From the NCBI RefSeq assembly GCF_024721265.1, contig NZ_JAMXOC010000013.1, positions 20,699 through 84,698 of the forward strand: a DNA stretch of 64,000 bases. The letters run 5' to 3'. The notes beneath the pieces were generated by a model, which saw only the letters and a program-made list of their open reading frames with translations, did not search any database and was not told the DNA's origin. Of this stretch, positions 16,253-25,312 are shown piece after piece. The position numbers and the translations under genes are program-made. How positions within the stretch are numbered: position 1 is the first letter of the stretch; the number at the start of each line of letters is the position of its first letter. Source of the stretch: Ohessyouella blattaphilus. Lineage in GTDB: Bacteria > Bacillota > Clostridia > Lachnospirales > Lachnospiraceae.

Positions 16253-17002
16253 ATGAAAGAATATAATACAGGTCTAGCGACGACGGTTTGGAACCCAGGT
16301 AGAATTAGGCTCTTAGTTGTCCTGACGATTTTGACGGTTATAGCTACACTCTTTTTTGATGATGTATTTTCGTTTCTTCCGTACGTCAATTTGCTTCCTA
16401 TCTTGTTTGGTACTTGCGTTGGCGGACCAGTTTACGGAACGATTATCGCGATTGTGGTCTTTGTTTTTAATTTTCTAACGGGAGCGGAGCCAATCATTAT
16501 CGTATTCGCCATCGAAGCGATCTCACTCTCGATTTTCTTTGGCGCCTATGTTCGTCTCGGCTTTTTTGCTACGATTAAAGGCGTCTGGGTAGGCGTCGTA
16601 GCCTGTACGTTAATGGATACGCTCTTTAAGATTCCTATTCACTTTGCTTTTAATGGAGGGCGTATACCCTACGATTCAAAGCTATTATTTTTACATGGCA
16701 TATTAGAGCGGTTTGGTGAGAGAACTATGATCGCTAGCGTATTTTGCTTCCTGGTGGTAACCTTTATCGATATGGCGGTATTCTTATTCGTTATCTATTT
16801 CCTCATTAAGAAATTACCGAATTCAGTTATGGAGTTCTTCTCTATCCCCAGGGAATTTCCGACCATGCAAGTGGTTAAAGATGAAAAGGAAGAAGAGTTT
16901 CTAAGCGAAACGGATAAGCTAAAGGCGAAAGCTATGGAAAAAATTGAAAAAGCAAAAGAGACGGCTGGGGAAGGGCAAGCAGATGAGAAGACGGATATTT
17001 GA
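16253..17002 (+). CDS. ECF-transporter S-component-like membrane protein
   Basis: A 249-residue protein with about six membrane helices and a charged helical tail from ~206. The segment FLPYVNLLPILFGTCVGGPVYGTIIAIVVFVFNFLTG (as separate parts PYVNLLPILFG and GGPVYGTI) follows the ECF S-component pattern in which a helix pair ends in G-P-x-x-G. No ECF ATPase or T component is nearby, so it may be a sensor or channel partner rather than a transporter subunit. It follows the ligand-gated-channel gene by 16 bases with RBS GGGGAGGA and overlaps the K+ channel gene by 20 bases, so the three are one operon. Confidence 0.6.
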   Translation: MKEYNTGLATTVWNPGRIRLLVVLTILTVIATLFFDDVFSFLPYVNLLPILFGTCVGGPVYGTIIAIVVFVFNFLTGAEPIIIVFAIEAISLSIFFGAYVRLGFFATIKGVWVGVVACTLMDTLFKIPIHFAFNGGRIPYDSKLLFLHGILERFGERTMIASVFCFLVVTFIDMAVFLFVIYFLIKKLPNSVMEFFSIPREFPTMQVVKDEKEEEFLSETDKLKAKAMEKIEKAKETAGEGQADEKTDI

Positions 17003-18257
17003 GCTAATTAGAAAAGCTGGTCCTGGCGATAAAGCCAGTCGGATCTACGACTGGTTTATCATGGTGGTGGCGATTATCAGTATTGTTCCCATGATGTTTC
17101 GGAATCCGCCTGAGGGGATAACTGGTATTCTGGAAACCGTATCCATTTATTTTTTGTTTTTGGATTATATCTTGCGCTGGATTACCTGCGATTATCATAC
17201 GGGAAAGAGCGGTATACAGTCCTTCTTAATTTATCCCTTTACCCCCTTTGCAGTTATGGATATTCTCAGTATTTTGCCATCTCTTGGTCTGTTACCGCCT
17301 GCCTTTCGGGTATTGCGCTTGCTAAGACTTGGTAAACTATTACATTACTCTCGCAGTTTTGTACGGATTACCAACGTATTTAAAAAGCAAGGGAAAACCC
17401 TTTTAGCGGTGCTTAACCTAGCCATTGCTTACGTTGTTATCTCAGCGCTTATTATGTTCGTTTCGGAACCGGAGCAGAATTTCCCTCAGTTTTTTGATGC
17501 TCTATACTGGGCAACGACGGCTTTGACCACAGTAGGTTATGGAGATATCTACCCTAGTACTGACGTAGGTAAGTTTATCAGTATGCTGTCATCACTTTTT
17601 GGGGTGGCGGTTATCGCGATGCCAGCGGGTATTGTGACCGCCGGCTTTCTCGATGAGCTGAAAATAGATTTGAGTAAGACGGAGAAAAAACTAGAGAAGG
17701 TAAGCAAACTAAGTGGTGCATTTTTAAAGCGAAGCTTGCTGATTATGGGTGTTGGAGTAGGACTTGATATTGGACTTTATTATCTAGGGCACGTCTTTCA
17801 TCTGCCGGCATGGCTAGATTCCCTAGGTACGGTATTGGCAGCAGTTATGATTGAACCGACAGCAGGGTTACTAGTGGCTTTTGCCTCCACCTTCTTTCAA
17901 TCGGCCTTTGTCTACGGCGTTAACTCGTTGCTCTTTTACCTAATTGGGGGAATAGCAGCTCTAAGCTTTGGTCTGCTACTGAATAGGGATAGCATAAAGA
18001 TAAAACGCCTGCTTTTGGCAATGCTAATCTATTTCGCAGCGGGAACGGTGATTGCCGGCTTGTTGACGCTCTGGAAGAATGGCGGTATTCCCGACAGTGG
18101 CTGGGAATATCGGTTCTATACTTGGAGCTTAAATAGAGGCTACGGCAACGCGCTCTCCTGCTTCTTCGGAACAGCCGTACTTAAGCTCGTGGATACCCTT
18201 GTGATTGGTATCACCCTACCAGTGCTAATTAAGATATCACGCAGGTTAGAAAAGTAA
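16983..18257 (+). CDS. voltage-gated-type K+ channel fused to an ECF-S-like membrane domain
   Basis: A 424-residue protein. Residues ~20-225 form a six-helix Kv-type channel: S1 at ~23-40, S4-like RVLRLLRLGKLL at 109-120 with arginines every third position, and a pore with the K+ filter TVGYGD at 183-188, then S6 (GVAVIAMPAGIVTAGF). After a charged linker (~227-248) comes a second membrane unit at ~252-420 with HLPAWLDSLGTVLAAVMIEPTAGLLVAF, the opening pattern of ECF S-components and of ECF-like sensor domains of histidine kinases. I know of no standard family with this fusion. ATG 16983 has GAAGGG seven bases upstream and gives a 20-base overlap with the previous gene; an upstream start at 16944 would need a longer overlap. 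Confidence 0.8.
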   Translation: MRRRIFELIRKAGPGDKASRIYDWFIMVVAIISIVPMMFRNPPEGITGILETVSIYFLFLDYILRWITCDYHTGKSGIQSFLIYPFTPFAVMDILSILPSLGLLPPAFRVLRLLRLGKLLHYSRSFVRITNVFKKQGKTLLAVLNLAIAYVVISALIMFVSEPEQNFPQFFDALYWATTALTTVGYGDIYPSTDVGKFISMLSSLFGVAVIAMPAGIVTAGFLDELKIDLSKTEKKLEKVSKLSGAFLKRSLLIMGVGVGLDIGLYYLGHVFHLPAWLDSLGTVLAAVMIEPTAGLLVAFASTFFQSAFVYGVNSLLFYLIGGIAALSFGLLLNRDSIKIKRLLLAMLIYFAAGTVIAGLLTLWKNGGIPDSGWEYRFYTWSLNRGYGNALSCFFGTAVLKLVDTLVIGITLPVLIKISRRLEK

Positions 18258-18277
18258 ACTTTGTAGTTTCAAAAAAG

Positions 18278-18315
18278 AGCTCTTCTAGGTTCAAAACGAA
18301 TCTAGAGGAGCTTTT
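18278..18315 (+). terminator. Rho-independent terminator of the channel operon
   Basis: AGCTCTTCTAG at 18278-18288 pairs with CTAGAGGAGCT at 18302-18312 with one G-U pair and a 13-base loop, followed by TTT. Confidence 0.75.
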
Positions 18316-18326
18316 TACTTAACTAT

Positions 18327-18395
18327 ATATTACCACAAAAACCGCGAAAATTCAAGACTTGTAAGGGGGTCCAAAGGGGCGTATACTGTCTAGAC
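18327..18395. repeat. divergent promoter block, copy B
   Basis: Second copy of the block at 14386-14454. Rightward: TTGTAA 18359-18364, 17 bases, TATACT 18382-18387, then the palindrome GTCTAGAC 18388-18395. Leftward: TTGAAT (18355-18350) and TAATAT (18332-18327), 17 bases apart. Unlike copy A there is no gene on the left, so a leftward transcript would run antisense into the terminator and 3' end of the K+ channel gene. Confidence 0.75.
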
Positions 18396-18412
18396 TTAGG
18401 AGGAGGTAGGCG

Positions 18413-19192
18413 ATGGTATATAACGAAGAGGAATTGTTGCGGCTATTAGATCAGGTAATTAAGAAATCGGTATCTTATGAAAGCTCGTCGGTAACCTATG
18501 AGCGGGCTCAGGAGCTAATGGATGGAATCATGTATCACATAGAAGCATGTGGGGCAGAAGAGGGGAGTCTAAGGGATGAGAACACACCTTTAGAAGTTCT
18601 GTATCAGCAAGGACTTGAGATAACCAAGAAAAAGGTGTACCGAGCGAAGGCGGTTTATACGAAGATTATTGAAGACTTTCGAGACTATGGTGTAGAGAAT
18701 TACCGGGAGACGATTTTAAAGGGAATGCCAGCTTTCTTCTTGAATTACGATCCCATCTATCTTCCCCAGAACCATATTTTGACCTTAGACTACCCACCTC
18801 TACACCAGGTAGTGGACAAAAGGGGTGCTGATTTGATCCTTGAGTATTTAGAAGATATTCGAGCTGAACAGCACTTCTTGAATAGGTTCTCAGAGAATGC
18901 CATTATTCAAGTCCTTGAAGAAGTGAGCTCTGACTATCGGCAGGATTATATGGATAATATTGTGTATTGCATCTTGCGGCAGGCACTTTTCTGTATGATT
19001 GCAGGGAAAAGAATGGAGAGTTTAGAGGTGGATGCAGAGGATAAAGAAGAGATAGAAGCCTTCTTTGCTGGGGATACAAAGGAAAAGGCGCTAGCAAAGA
19101 TAAAAAGGCTAATCGAGATGCTAGAAGAGAGGCTTGATTTAAGAGAAGGTTATTTTCAAAGTTACGCTTTGGAGTTTTATGCACGCTTATGA
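18413..19192 (+). CDS. DUF6179-type protein
   Basis: A 259-residue soluble acidic protein without membrane segments. The central region resembles what I remember of DUF6179: VYTKIIEDFRDYGVENYRETI, MPAFFLNYDPIYLPQ, LTLDYPPLHQVVDKRGADLILEYL, and AEQHFLNRFSENAI. Function is unknown. The N-terminal ~90 residues (YEERAQELMDGIMYHI-like repeats of helices) fit the same family. The RBS AGGAGGAGG ends six bases before the ATG. Its promoter block is a copy of that of the DUF6323 gene, so both should be made under the same conditions. Confidence 0.6.
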   Translation: MVYNEEELLRLLDQVIKKSVSYESSSVTYERAQELMDGIMYHIEACGAEEGSLRDENTPLEVLYQQGLEITKKKVYRAKAVYTKIIEDFRDYGVENYRETILKGMPAFFLNYDPIYLPQNHILTLDYPPLHQVVDKRGADLILEYLEDIRAEQHFLNRFSENAIIQVLEEVSSDYRQDYMDNIVYCILRQALFCMIAGKRMESLEVDAEDKEEIEAFFAGDTKEKALAKIKRLIEMLEERLDLREGYFQSYALEFYARL

Positions 19193-19194
19193 GG

Positions 19195-19206
19195 TTAAAC
19201 GTATAA
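19195..19206. promoter_or_regulatory. LacI-type operator before the LacI gene
   Basis: TTAAACGTATAA is one base off the perfect palindrome TTAAACGTTTAA found at 20382 in front of the transporter operon. It lies just upstream of TTGACA at 19214-19219, so it suits autoregulation of the LacI gene. Confidence 0.5.
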
Positions 19207-19279
19207 GATATCCTTGACAACCGCCCGAAAACTTGCGTTAATTATCTTATACTACGAAAAGCAAACGGGGGAAGAAGCG

Positions 19280-20320
19280 ATGACTACCATTAAAGAACTG
19301 GCGAAGGCTTGCGGGGTCTCGGTTGCCACAGTCTCTAATATTCTAAATAACAAGGGCGGTGCCAGTGAGGAAACGAAGCAAAAGGTTCTAAAGGCTGCCA
19401 AAGAGATGAACTACACACCGAATATCGTGGCGAAGAACTTGAAGATGAGAAATACTAGAAGTATTGGGGTAATTGCGGAAGACATGACGATTTTTAGTAT
19501 TCCAGATATTATTGATGGGATTACTCAGCAATGCGAGGAGGCGGACTATCATATCCTATTAACGAATCTGCGGCTATTTAAGAAGCATGAAGACACCTAT
19601 TACCATAAGCAAGATTATTATGAAGACGTTCATAAGGAGATTCGTAAGCTCCAGTCAAAACAGGTGGAGGGGATTATCTATATCTCTGCCCATGAGCGGG
19701 TGATTAAATGTATTCCGGAGGATATCCGAATTCCTGCGGTAATGGCTTATGGATATTCAGATACAGCGAAGATTCCGAGTATCGTTGTAGATGATGAAGA
19801 GGGGGCTTATCAGCTGGTCTCTCATTTGGCGGCGATGGGGCACAAGCAGATTGGCGTCATTACCGGAAAGAAGGACAGCTTGCATATGCAGGCCAGATTA
19901 GAAGGATTTCAAAGAGCTTTATTTGACAATAGCATTTTATTTAACCCGAAGTTTTGTATGACGGGGGATTGGAACCGGGAGAGCGGGTATAGCAATACCG
20001 ATGCCCTAATCGATCAAGGAGTAACAGCTATCTTTTGTATGAATGACGTGATGGCAGGAGGGGTGTATGACCGGCTGGAAGAAAGAGGCTTAAAGGTGGG
20101 AGAGGATATTTCTATCGTTGGCTTCGATAACCGGGAGGTGTCGTCTTATTATAAGCCACCGCTGACAACGACGACGCTACCGCTACACGATATCGGTTAT
20201 AAGGCGAGTGAAGTGATGATGGGTCTTCTCGCTCATGAAGAGTTGCCAGAAAAAGAGGGAATCTACAAGGTTCCTTGTGAGTTTTTATTGAGAAAATCAG
20301 TAGGTGAGGTTAACGAATAG
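19280..20320 (+). CDS. LacI family transcriptional regulator of the arabinan locus
   Basis: A 346-residue regulator. Residues 1-45 are the LacI helix-turn-helix (TTIKELAKACGVSVATVSNILNNKGGASEETKQKV) with the hinge TPNIVAKNLKMRNTRSIGVI; residues ~58-340 are the periplasmic-binding-protein-like sensor, with GFDNREVSSYYKPPLTTTTLP near the end. ATG 19280 is chosen because the HTH starts there and GGGGGAAG precedes it; a longer frame from 19214 would cover the promoter. Operators with a central CG, typical of LacI proteins, lie before this gene and before the downstream transporter, so it most likely represses the arabino-oligosaccharide genes and itself. Confidence 0.88.
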   Translation: MTTIKELAKACGVSVATVSNILNNKGGASEETKQKVLKAAKEMNYTPNIVAKNLKMRNTRSIGVIAEDMTIFSIPDIIDGITQQCEEADYHILLTNLRLFKKHEDTYYHKQDYYEDVHKEIRKLQSKQVEGIIYISAHERVIKCIPEDIRIPAVMAYGYSDTAKIPSIVVDDEEGAYQLVSHLAAMGHKQIGVITGKKDSLHMQARLEGFQRALFDNSILFNPKFCMTGDWNRESGYSNTDALIDQGVTAIFCMNDVMAGGVYDRLEERGLKVGEDISIVGFDNREVSSYYKPPLTTTTLPLHDIGYKASEVMMGLLAHEELPEKEGIYKVPCEFLLRKSVGEVNE

Positions 20321-20329
20321 TAAGGGGAA

Positions 20330-20364
20330 AAGAAGAGGTTATAATACATAACCTCTTCTTTTTT
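20330..20364 (+). terminator. Rho-independent terminator after the LacI gene
   Basis: AAGAAGAGGTTAT at 20330-20342 pairs perfectly with ATAACCTCTTCTT at 20348-20360 around a 5-base loop, followed by TTTT. Confidence 0.9.
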
Positions 20365-20378
20365 GTGCAATTTGCACA
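20364..20378. promoter_or_regulatory. palindrome TGTGCAATTTGCACA
   Basis: A perfect 7-1-7 inverted repeat directly behind the LacI terminator and three bases before the LacI-type palindrome. It differs in sequence from the LacI operators, so a second regulator may act here. Confidence 0.35.
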
Positions 20379-20380
20379 TA

Positions 20381-20394
20381 ATTAAACGTTTAAT
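20381..20394. promoter_or_regulatory. LacI-type operator O1 of the arabinan operon
   Basis: ATTAAACGTTTAAT is a perfect 14-base palindrome with the central CG expected of LacI-family sites. It is the best-conserved of the candidates in the 338-base gap before the substrate-binding protein gene. Confidence 0.6.
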
Positions 20395-20494
20395 TTCTAC
20401 TTGATTTTATAAAAGCATAGTGATATAACGATGATATAAATAAAAGCGCGCAAAATAAGGGTTAAATCGGAAATTAAAACTTTAAAATAATAAT

Positions 20495-20526
20495 TTTTAG
20501 TAAAATGATTATTTATTTTACTAAAA
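20495..20526. repeat. AT-rich 12-base inverted repeat
   Basis: TTTTAGTAAAAT at 20495-20506 and ATTTTACTAAAA at 20515-20526 form a perfect inverted repeat with an 8-base spacer. Its right arm overlaps the next LacI-type site. It may be a hairpin or a regulator site. Confidence 0.5.
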
Positions 20527-20536
20527 CGATTAACAA
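20520..20536. promoter_or_regulatory. LacI-type operator O2 (17-base direct repeat, first copy)
   Basis: ACTAAAACGATTAACAA occurs here and again, identically, at 20628-20644, 108 bases later. TAAAACGATTAA is an imperfect version of the TTAAACGTTTAA palindrome with the same central CG. Confidence 0.55.
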
Positions 20537-20627
20537 TAATTAAAGTTTAGTTGTTGAAAAAAGAGGTGTTATTCAGCAAATTAATTTTCCGAAAGAAACA
20601 AAAGGGGAGAAAAACTAAGGAGTAGTA

Positions 20628-20644
20628 ACTAAAACGATTAACAA
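20628..20644. promoter_or_regulatory. LacI-type operator O3 (second copy), next to the RBS
   Basis: Identical to the 17-base element at 20520-20536. It ends just before AAAGGAGG of the substrate-binding protein gene, so repressor bound here would block elongation, or form a loop with O2 or O1. Confidence 0.55.
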
Positions 20645-20658
20645 AAAGGAGGAAACTT

Positions 20659-22017
20659 ATGAAAAAGAGATTAATCGCAGTAATGTTGTGTGTAGCTATG
20701 ATGGCTAGCTTATTGGTGGGATGCAAATCGGGATCGGAAGGTTCTGGTGATGACAAGGATAGCAGTGGTTCGGCAGGATCGAATACCATGGAAGTTGAAG
20801 GAGATTATACAGAGCTAGAAGTATGGACCTTTATTGAGTTACATCAAGAATTTTACACGAATATGGCAGAGAAATGGAATGAAGCGAATCCGGATAAGCA
20901 AGTGAAGCTTACCTTAAGCAATATGCAGTATGATGATATGCACAACAAGCTTTCCCTTGCCTTAGAGTCAGGCGAAGGGGCACCAGATGTAGTGGATATT
21001 GAGCTTGGTAAGTTCCCAGCTTTTATGGTTGGTGATGTAGAGCTTATGGATTTGACTGAAAGCATCGCGCCATACAAAGATACCACAGTTGAATCAAGAC
21101 TTGACATCTATTCGAAAGATGGAAGCAGATACGGCCTACCTACTCACGTAGGGGCAACAGTGGCTTTCTATAACACAGAGTTATTAGAAGGAGCTGGTAT
21201 TGACTATACTCAGATTAAGACCTGGGATGAATTTAAAGCAGCAGGAGTTAAATACTACGAAGCAACTGGTAAGTATTTTGCTTGTGTAGAGACCTTCGCT
21301 AACTGGATGATTAACCTTATGTTAGTACAAAAGGGTGGAGATTACCTAGATGGCGACGGTAATTTGGATTTGACTAACGACACCTTAGTGGAAGTACTTC
21401 AGTACATTAAAGATATGCAAGATACCGGCGCGTTCGCAACCGTACCAGGCGGACAACCGGATAACGAAGAAGCGTATCCTTCTTACAATAGCGGTGACTA
21501 CGCAGTACAGATTATGCCTTTCTGGCAAACATCTAGATTTACCAGTTACATGACAGACCTTGAAGGCGATGTAGCCATTGCTCCTGCACCAGTATGGAAA
21601 GACGGAGATGTTAAATCTATCGGTGGTGGCGGAACGGGAACAGCCGTTGTGAAGACTAGCGAAAATGCTGATTTGGCAGCTGAAGTATTTGCATTCATCA
21701 AGCTTTCTGAAGAAGCAAATAAGGAAGTATGGAATGTCTTAGGATTTGATCCAGTTAATACAGCCGTATGGGAAGATGAAGAGTTAACGAAGAACCCGGA
21801 CAACAAGTTCGTACAGTTCTTCAATACCTATCCATTTGATACCTTAAATGAAATCAAAGACAGTATTGCGGCCCTAGATACGCTTTCTAATGAAAAATGG
21901 CCATCTATCAACAACGAACTGGTAACCACCACGCTTAATAATATTTATGAAAATGGTATGCCAGTAAAAGAAGCGTTAGAGGAGTCACAACAAACATTGG
22001 AAAACGAATTTAATTAA
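20659..22017 (+). CDS. ABC transporter substrate-binding lipoprotein (sugar)
   Basis: A 452-residue family 1 solute-binding protein. The N-terminus is a lipoprotein signal with lipobox LLVGC and Cys22, followed by a Ser/Gly/Asp linker. The mature part begins LEVWTFIELHQEFYTNMAEKWNEANPD and contains GLPTHVGATVAFYNTELL, typical of extracellular binding proteins for oligosaccharides. It is anchored outside the membrane and delivers substrate to the two permeases that follow. The genes behind it encode three arabinan-active enzymes, so arabino-oligosaccharides are the likely ligand. The RBS is AAAGGAGG. Confidence 0.9.
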   Translation: MKKRLIAVMLCVAMMASLLVGCKSGSEGSGDDKDSSGSAGSNTMEVEGDYTELEVWTFIELHQEFYTNMAEKWNEANPDKQVKLTLSNMQYDDMHNKLSLALESGEGAPDVVDIELGKFPAFMVGDVELMDLTESIAPYKDTTVESRLDIYSKDGSRYGLPTHVGATVAFYNTELLEGAGIDYTQIKTWDEFKAAGVKYYEATGKYFACVETFANWMINLMLVQKGGDYLDGDGNLDLTNDTLVEVLQYIKDMQDTGAFATVPGGQPDNEEAYPSYNSGDYAVQIMPFWQTSRFTSYMTDLEGDVAIAPAPVWKDGDVKSIGGGGTGTAVVKTSENADLAAEVFAFIKLSEEANKEVWNVLGFDPVNTAVWEDEELTKNPDNKFVQFFNTYPFDTLNEIKDSIAALDTLSNEKWPSINNELVTTTLNNIYENGMPVKEALEESQQTLENEFN

Positions 22018-22047
22018 GCCAAGTCGATAAAAAGGAAGTGAGTGTTA

Positions 22048-22932
22048 ATGAAGAAGTTATTATATTCAAAGAAAGTTGCTCCTTACGTATTCGTTCTGCC
22101 TTTTGTGATCACGGTCCTGTTATTTTGGATTTATCCGATTGCCAATGGTGTGCTCTTAAGCTTTCAGGACGTATTAAAAAAGGAGTGGGTGGGGTTTAAG
22201 AATTACGAAAGACTGATGACGGACAAAATCTTCTTAAAGTCAGTCTACAACAGCGTTCGTTATATGGTTGGGACCTTGGTGTTATTAATCCCGTTTCCCA
22301 TGCTTTTTGCCAGTCTTTTAAACAGCAAGCTGATGAAAAAACCAGGATTTTTTAAGTCCATCTATTTCTTACCGGCACTTACTTCCGTTGTCGTTGCAGG
22401 TACCATCTTCCGCTTAATCTTTGGGGAGATGGGAACCTCCTTGGCAAATCAAGTTATCGGGATTTTTGGCATGGAGCCAATCAAATGGCTAAAAAATGAA
22501 TGGACAGGGTATTTTGCCTTGCTCTGTATCGCTTGTTGGCGCTGGACGGGAGTGAATATTCTGTACTTCTTAGCCGGACTTCAGAGCATTCCTGGTGATA
22601 TCTACGAGGCGGCTTCCATTGACGGTGCTAGTAAATGGCAGCAGTTTACGAAGATTTCTTTTCCGCTACTAAAGCCAACGACGGTGTACGTACTCACAAT
22701 CAGTATCTATGCAGGACTGTCTATGTTCCTTGAGAGCTTTATGCTTTGGAAAGGAAATAACTCACCTCAGAACATTGGTTTGACAATTGTCGGTTATTTA
22801 TATCGACAGGGAATTGAAAAACGAGCGCTTGGTTACGCTTGTGCCGTCGGCTTAGTACTCCTTGTGGTAGTTATGGTCATTAATCTGATTCAGCTAAAAG
22901 CTACCGGAACATTTGATAAGGAGGAGCGTTAG
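22048..22932 (+). CDS. ABC sugar permease, MalF type
   Basis: A 294-residue membrane protein with six helices. The cytoplasmic EAA loop reads DIYEAASIDGASKWQQFTKISFPLL, the docking site for the transport ATPase. It pairs with the next gene's MalG-type permease. ATG 22048 is preferred over GTG 22042 because GGAAG lies nine bases upstream of it. No ATPase gene occurs in the locus, so the importer must use a shared MsmK/MalK-type ATPase encoded elsewhere, as is common for sugar importers of Firmicutes. Confidence 0.9.
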   Translation: MKKLLYSKKVAPYVFVLPFVITVLLFWIYPIANGVLLSFQDVLKKEWVGFKNYERLMTDKIFLKSVYNSVRYMVGTLVLLIPFPMLFASLLNSKLMKKPGFFKSIYFLPALTSVVVAGTIFRLIFGEMGTSLANQVIGIFGMEPIKWLKNEWTGYFALLCIACWRWTGVNILYFLAGLQSIPGDIYEAASIDGASKWQQFTKISFPLLKPTTVYVLTISIYAGLSMFLESFMLWKGNNSPQNIGLTIVGYLYRQGIEKRALGYACAVGLVLLVVVMVINLIQLKATGTFDKEER

Positions 22933-23778
22933 ATGAGCAGAGGAAAGAAGAAAGATAGAATTACAAGCATTTTTTTGGTAATTATGTTTTCCATTTTGGC
23001 AATCCTAATTATCATACCCGTGTATACCATTTTTATTGCTAGCTTTAAGCCGGGCGGAGATTTGCTCCAATACGGCCTTAACTTAGGGATTGACTGGAGT
23101 CGGATGAGTCTGGATAATTACAAGCTCCTCTTTACCGGTCAGCACGATTATTGGCAATGGTTTTTTAACAGTATTATTCTAACGGTGATTACGGTGGTTC
23201 TAACCTTACTTGTCAGTGCCTTTGTCGGGTATGGGTTTGCTGCCTACGAATTTAAAGGCAGGAATGTGCTCTTTGTCATCGTTTTAATTATCCTTTCCGT
23301 TCCCTTTGAAGTGGTGATGCTGCCTTTATATAAGCAGATGTCTTCTTGGGGCTTAATGGATAGCTATGTGGCGGTGGTATTGCCGTTTTTGGCGCACGCG
23401 TCCACCATCTTTTTCTTCCGTCAGTATCTTTTAGGGATTCCCAAATCCTTACTTGAGGCCGGCAGAATTGATGGGGCTACAGAATACGGAATATTTTTAC
23501 GCCTGGTGGTGCCGATTATGAAACCGGCATTTGCAGCCATGGCGATCTTAAACGGAATGAACGCATGGAATAATTATTTATGGCCGCTACTAGTGGTTCG
23601 CTCTTCTGATAAGTATACTCTGACCTTAGGTCTTAATACGCTTATCAATCCTTATGGAGACAACTATAGCCTATTAGTGGTTGGTGCCTTCTTCTCCATC
23701 GTCCCGATTTTTATTCTCTTTGTGTGTTTCCAGAAGTATTTTATTGAAGGCATGACTGCAGGTGCGGTTAAAGAATAG
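22933..23778 (+). CDS. ABC sugar permease, MalG type
   Basis: A 281-residue membrane protein with six helices and the EAA loop SLLEAGRIDGATEYGIFLRLVVPIM. Its ATG directly abuts the stop of the MalF-type gene, and the RBS AAGGAGG lies within that gene's last codons. The C-terminus PIFILFVCFQKYFIEGMTAGAVKE is the usual MalG-type ending. Together with the preceding lipoprotein and permease it forms the import unit for the oligosaccharides cleaved by the downstream enzymes. Confidence 0.9.
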   Translation: MSRGKKKDRITSIFLVIMFSILAILIIIPVYTIFIASFKPGGDLLQYGLNLGIDWSRMSLDNYKLLFTGQHDYWQWFFNSIILTVITVVLTLLVSAFVGYGFAAYEFKGRNVLFVIVLIILSVPFEVVMLPLYKQMSSWGLMDSYVAVVLPFLAHASTIFFFRQYLLGIPKSLLEAGRIDGATEYGIFLRLVVPIMKPAFAAMAILNGMNAWNNYLWPLLVVRSSDKYTLTLGLNTLINPYGDNYSLLVVGAFFSIVPIFILFVCFQKYFIEGMTAGAVKE

Positions 23779-25311
<1,533 letters not shown>

Positions 25312-25312
25312 T

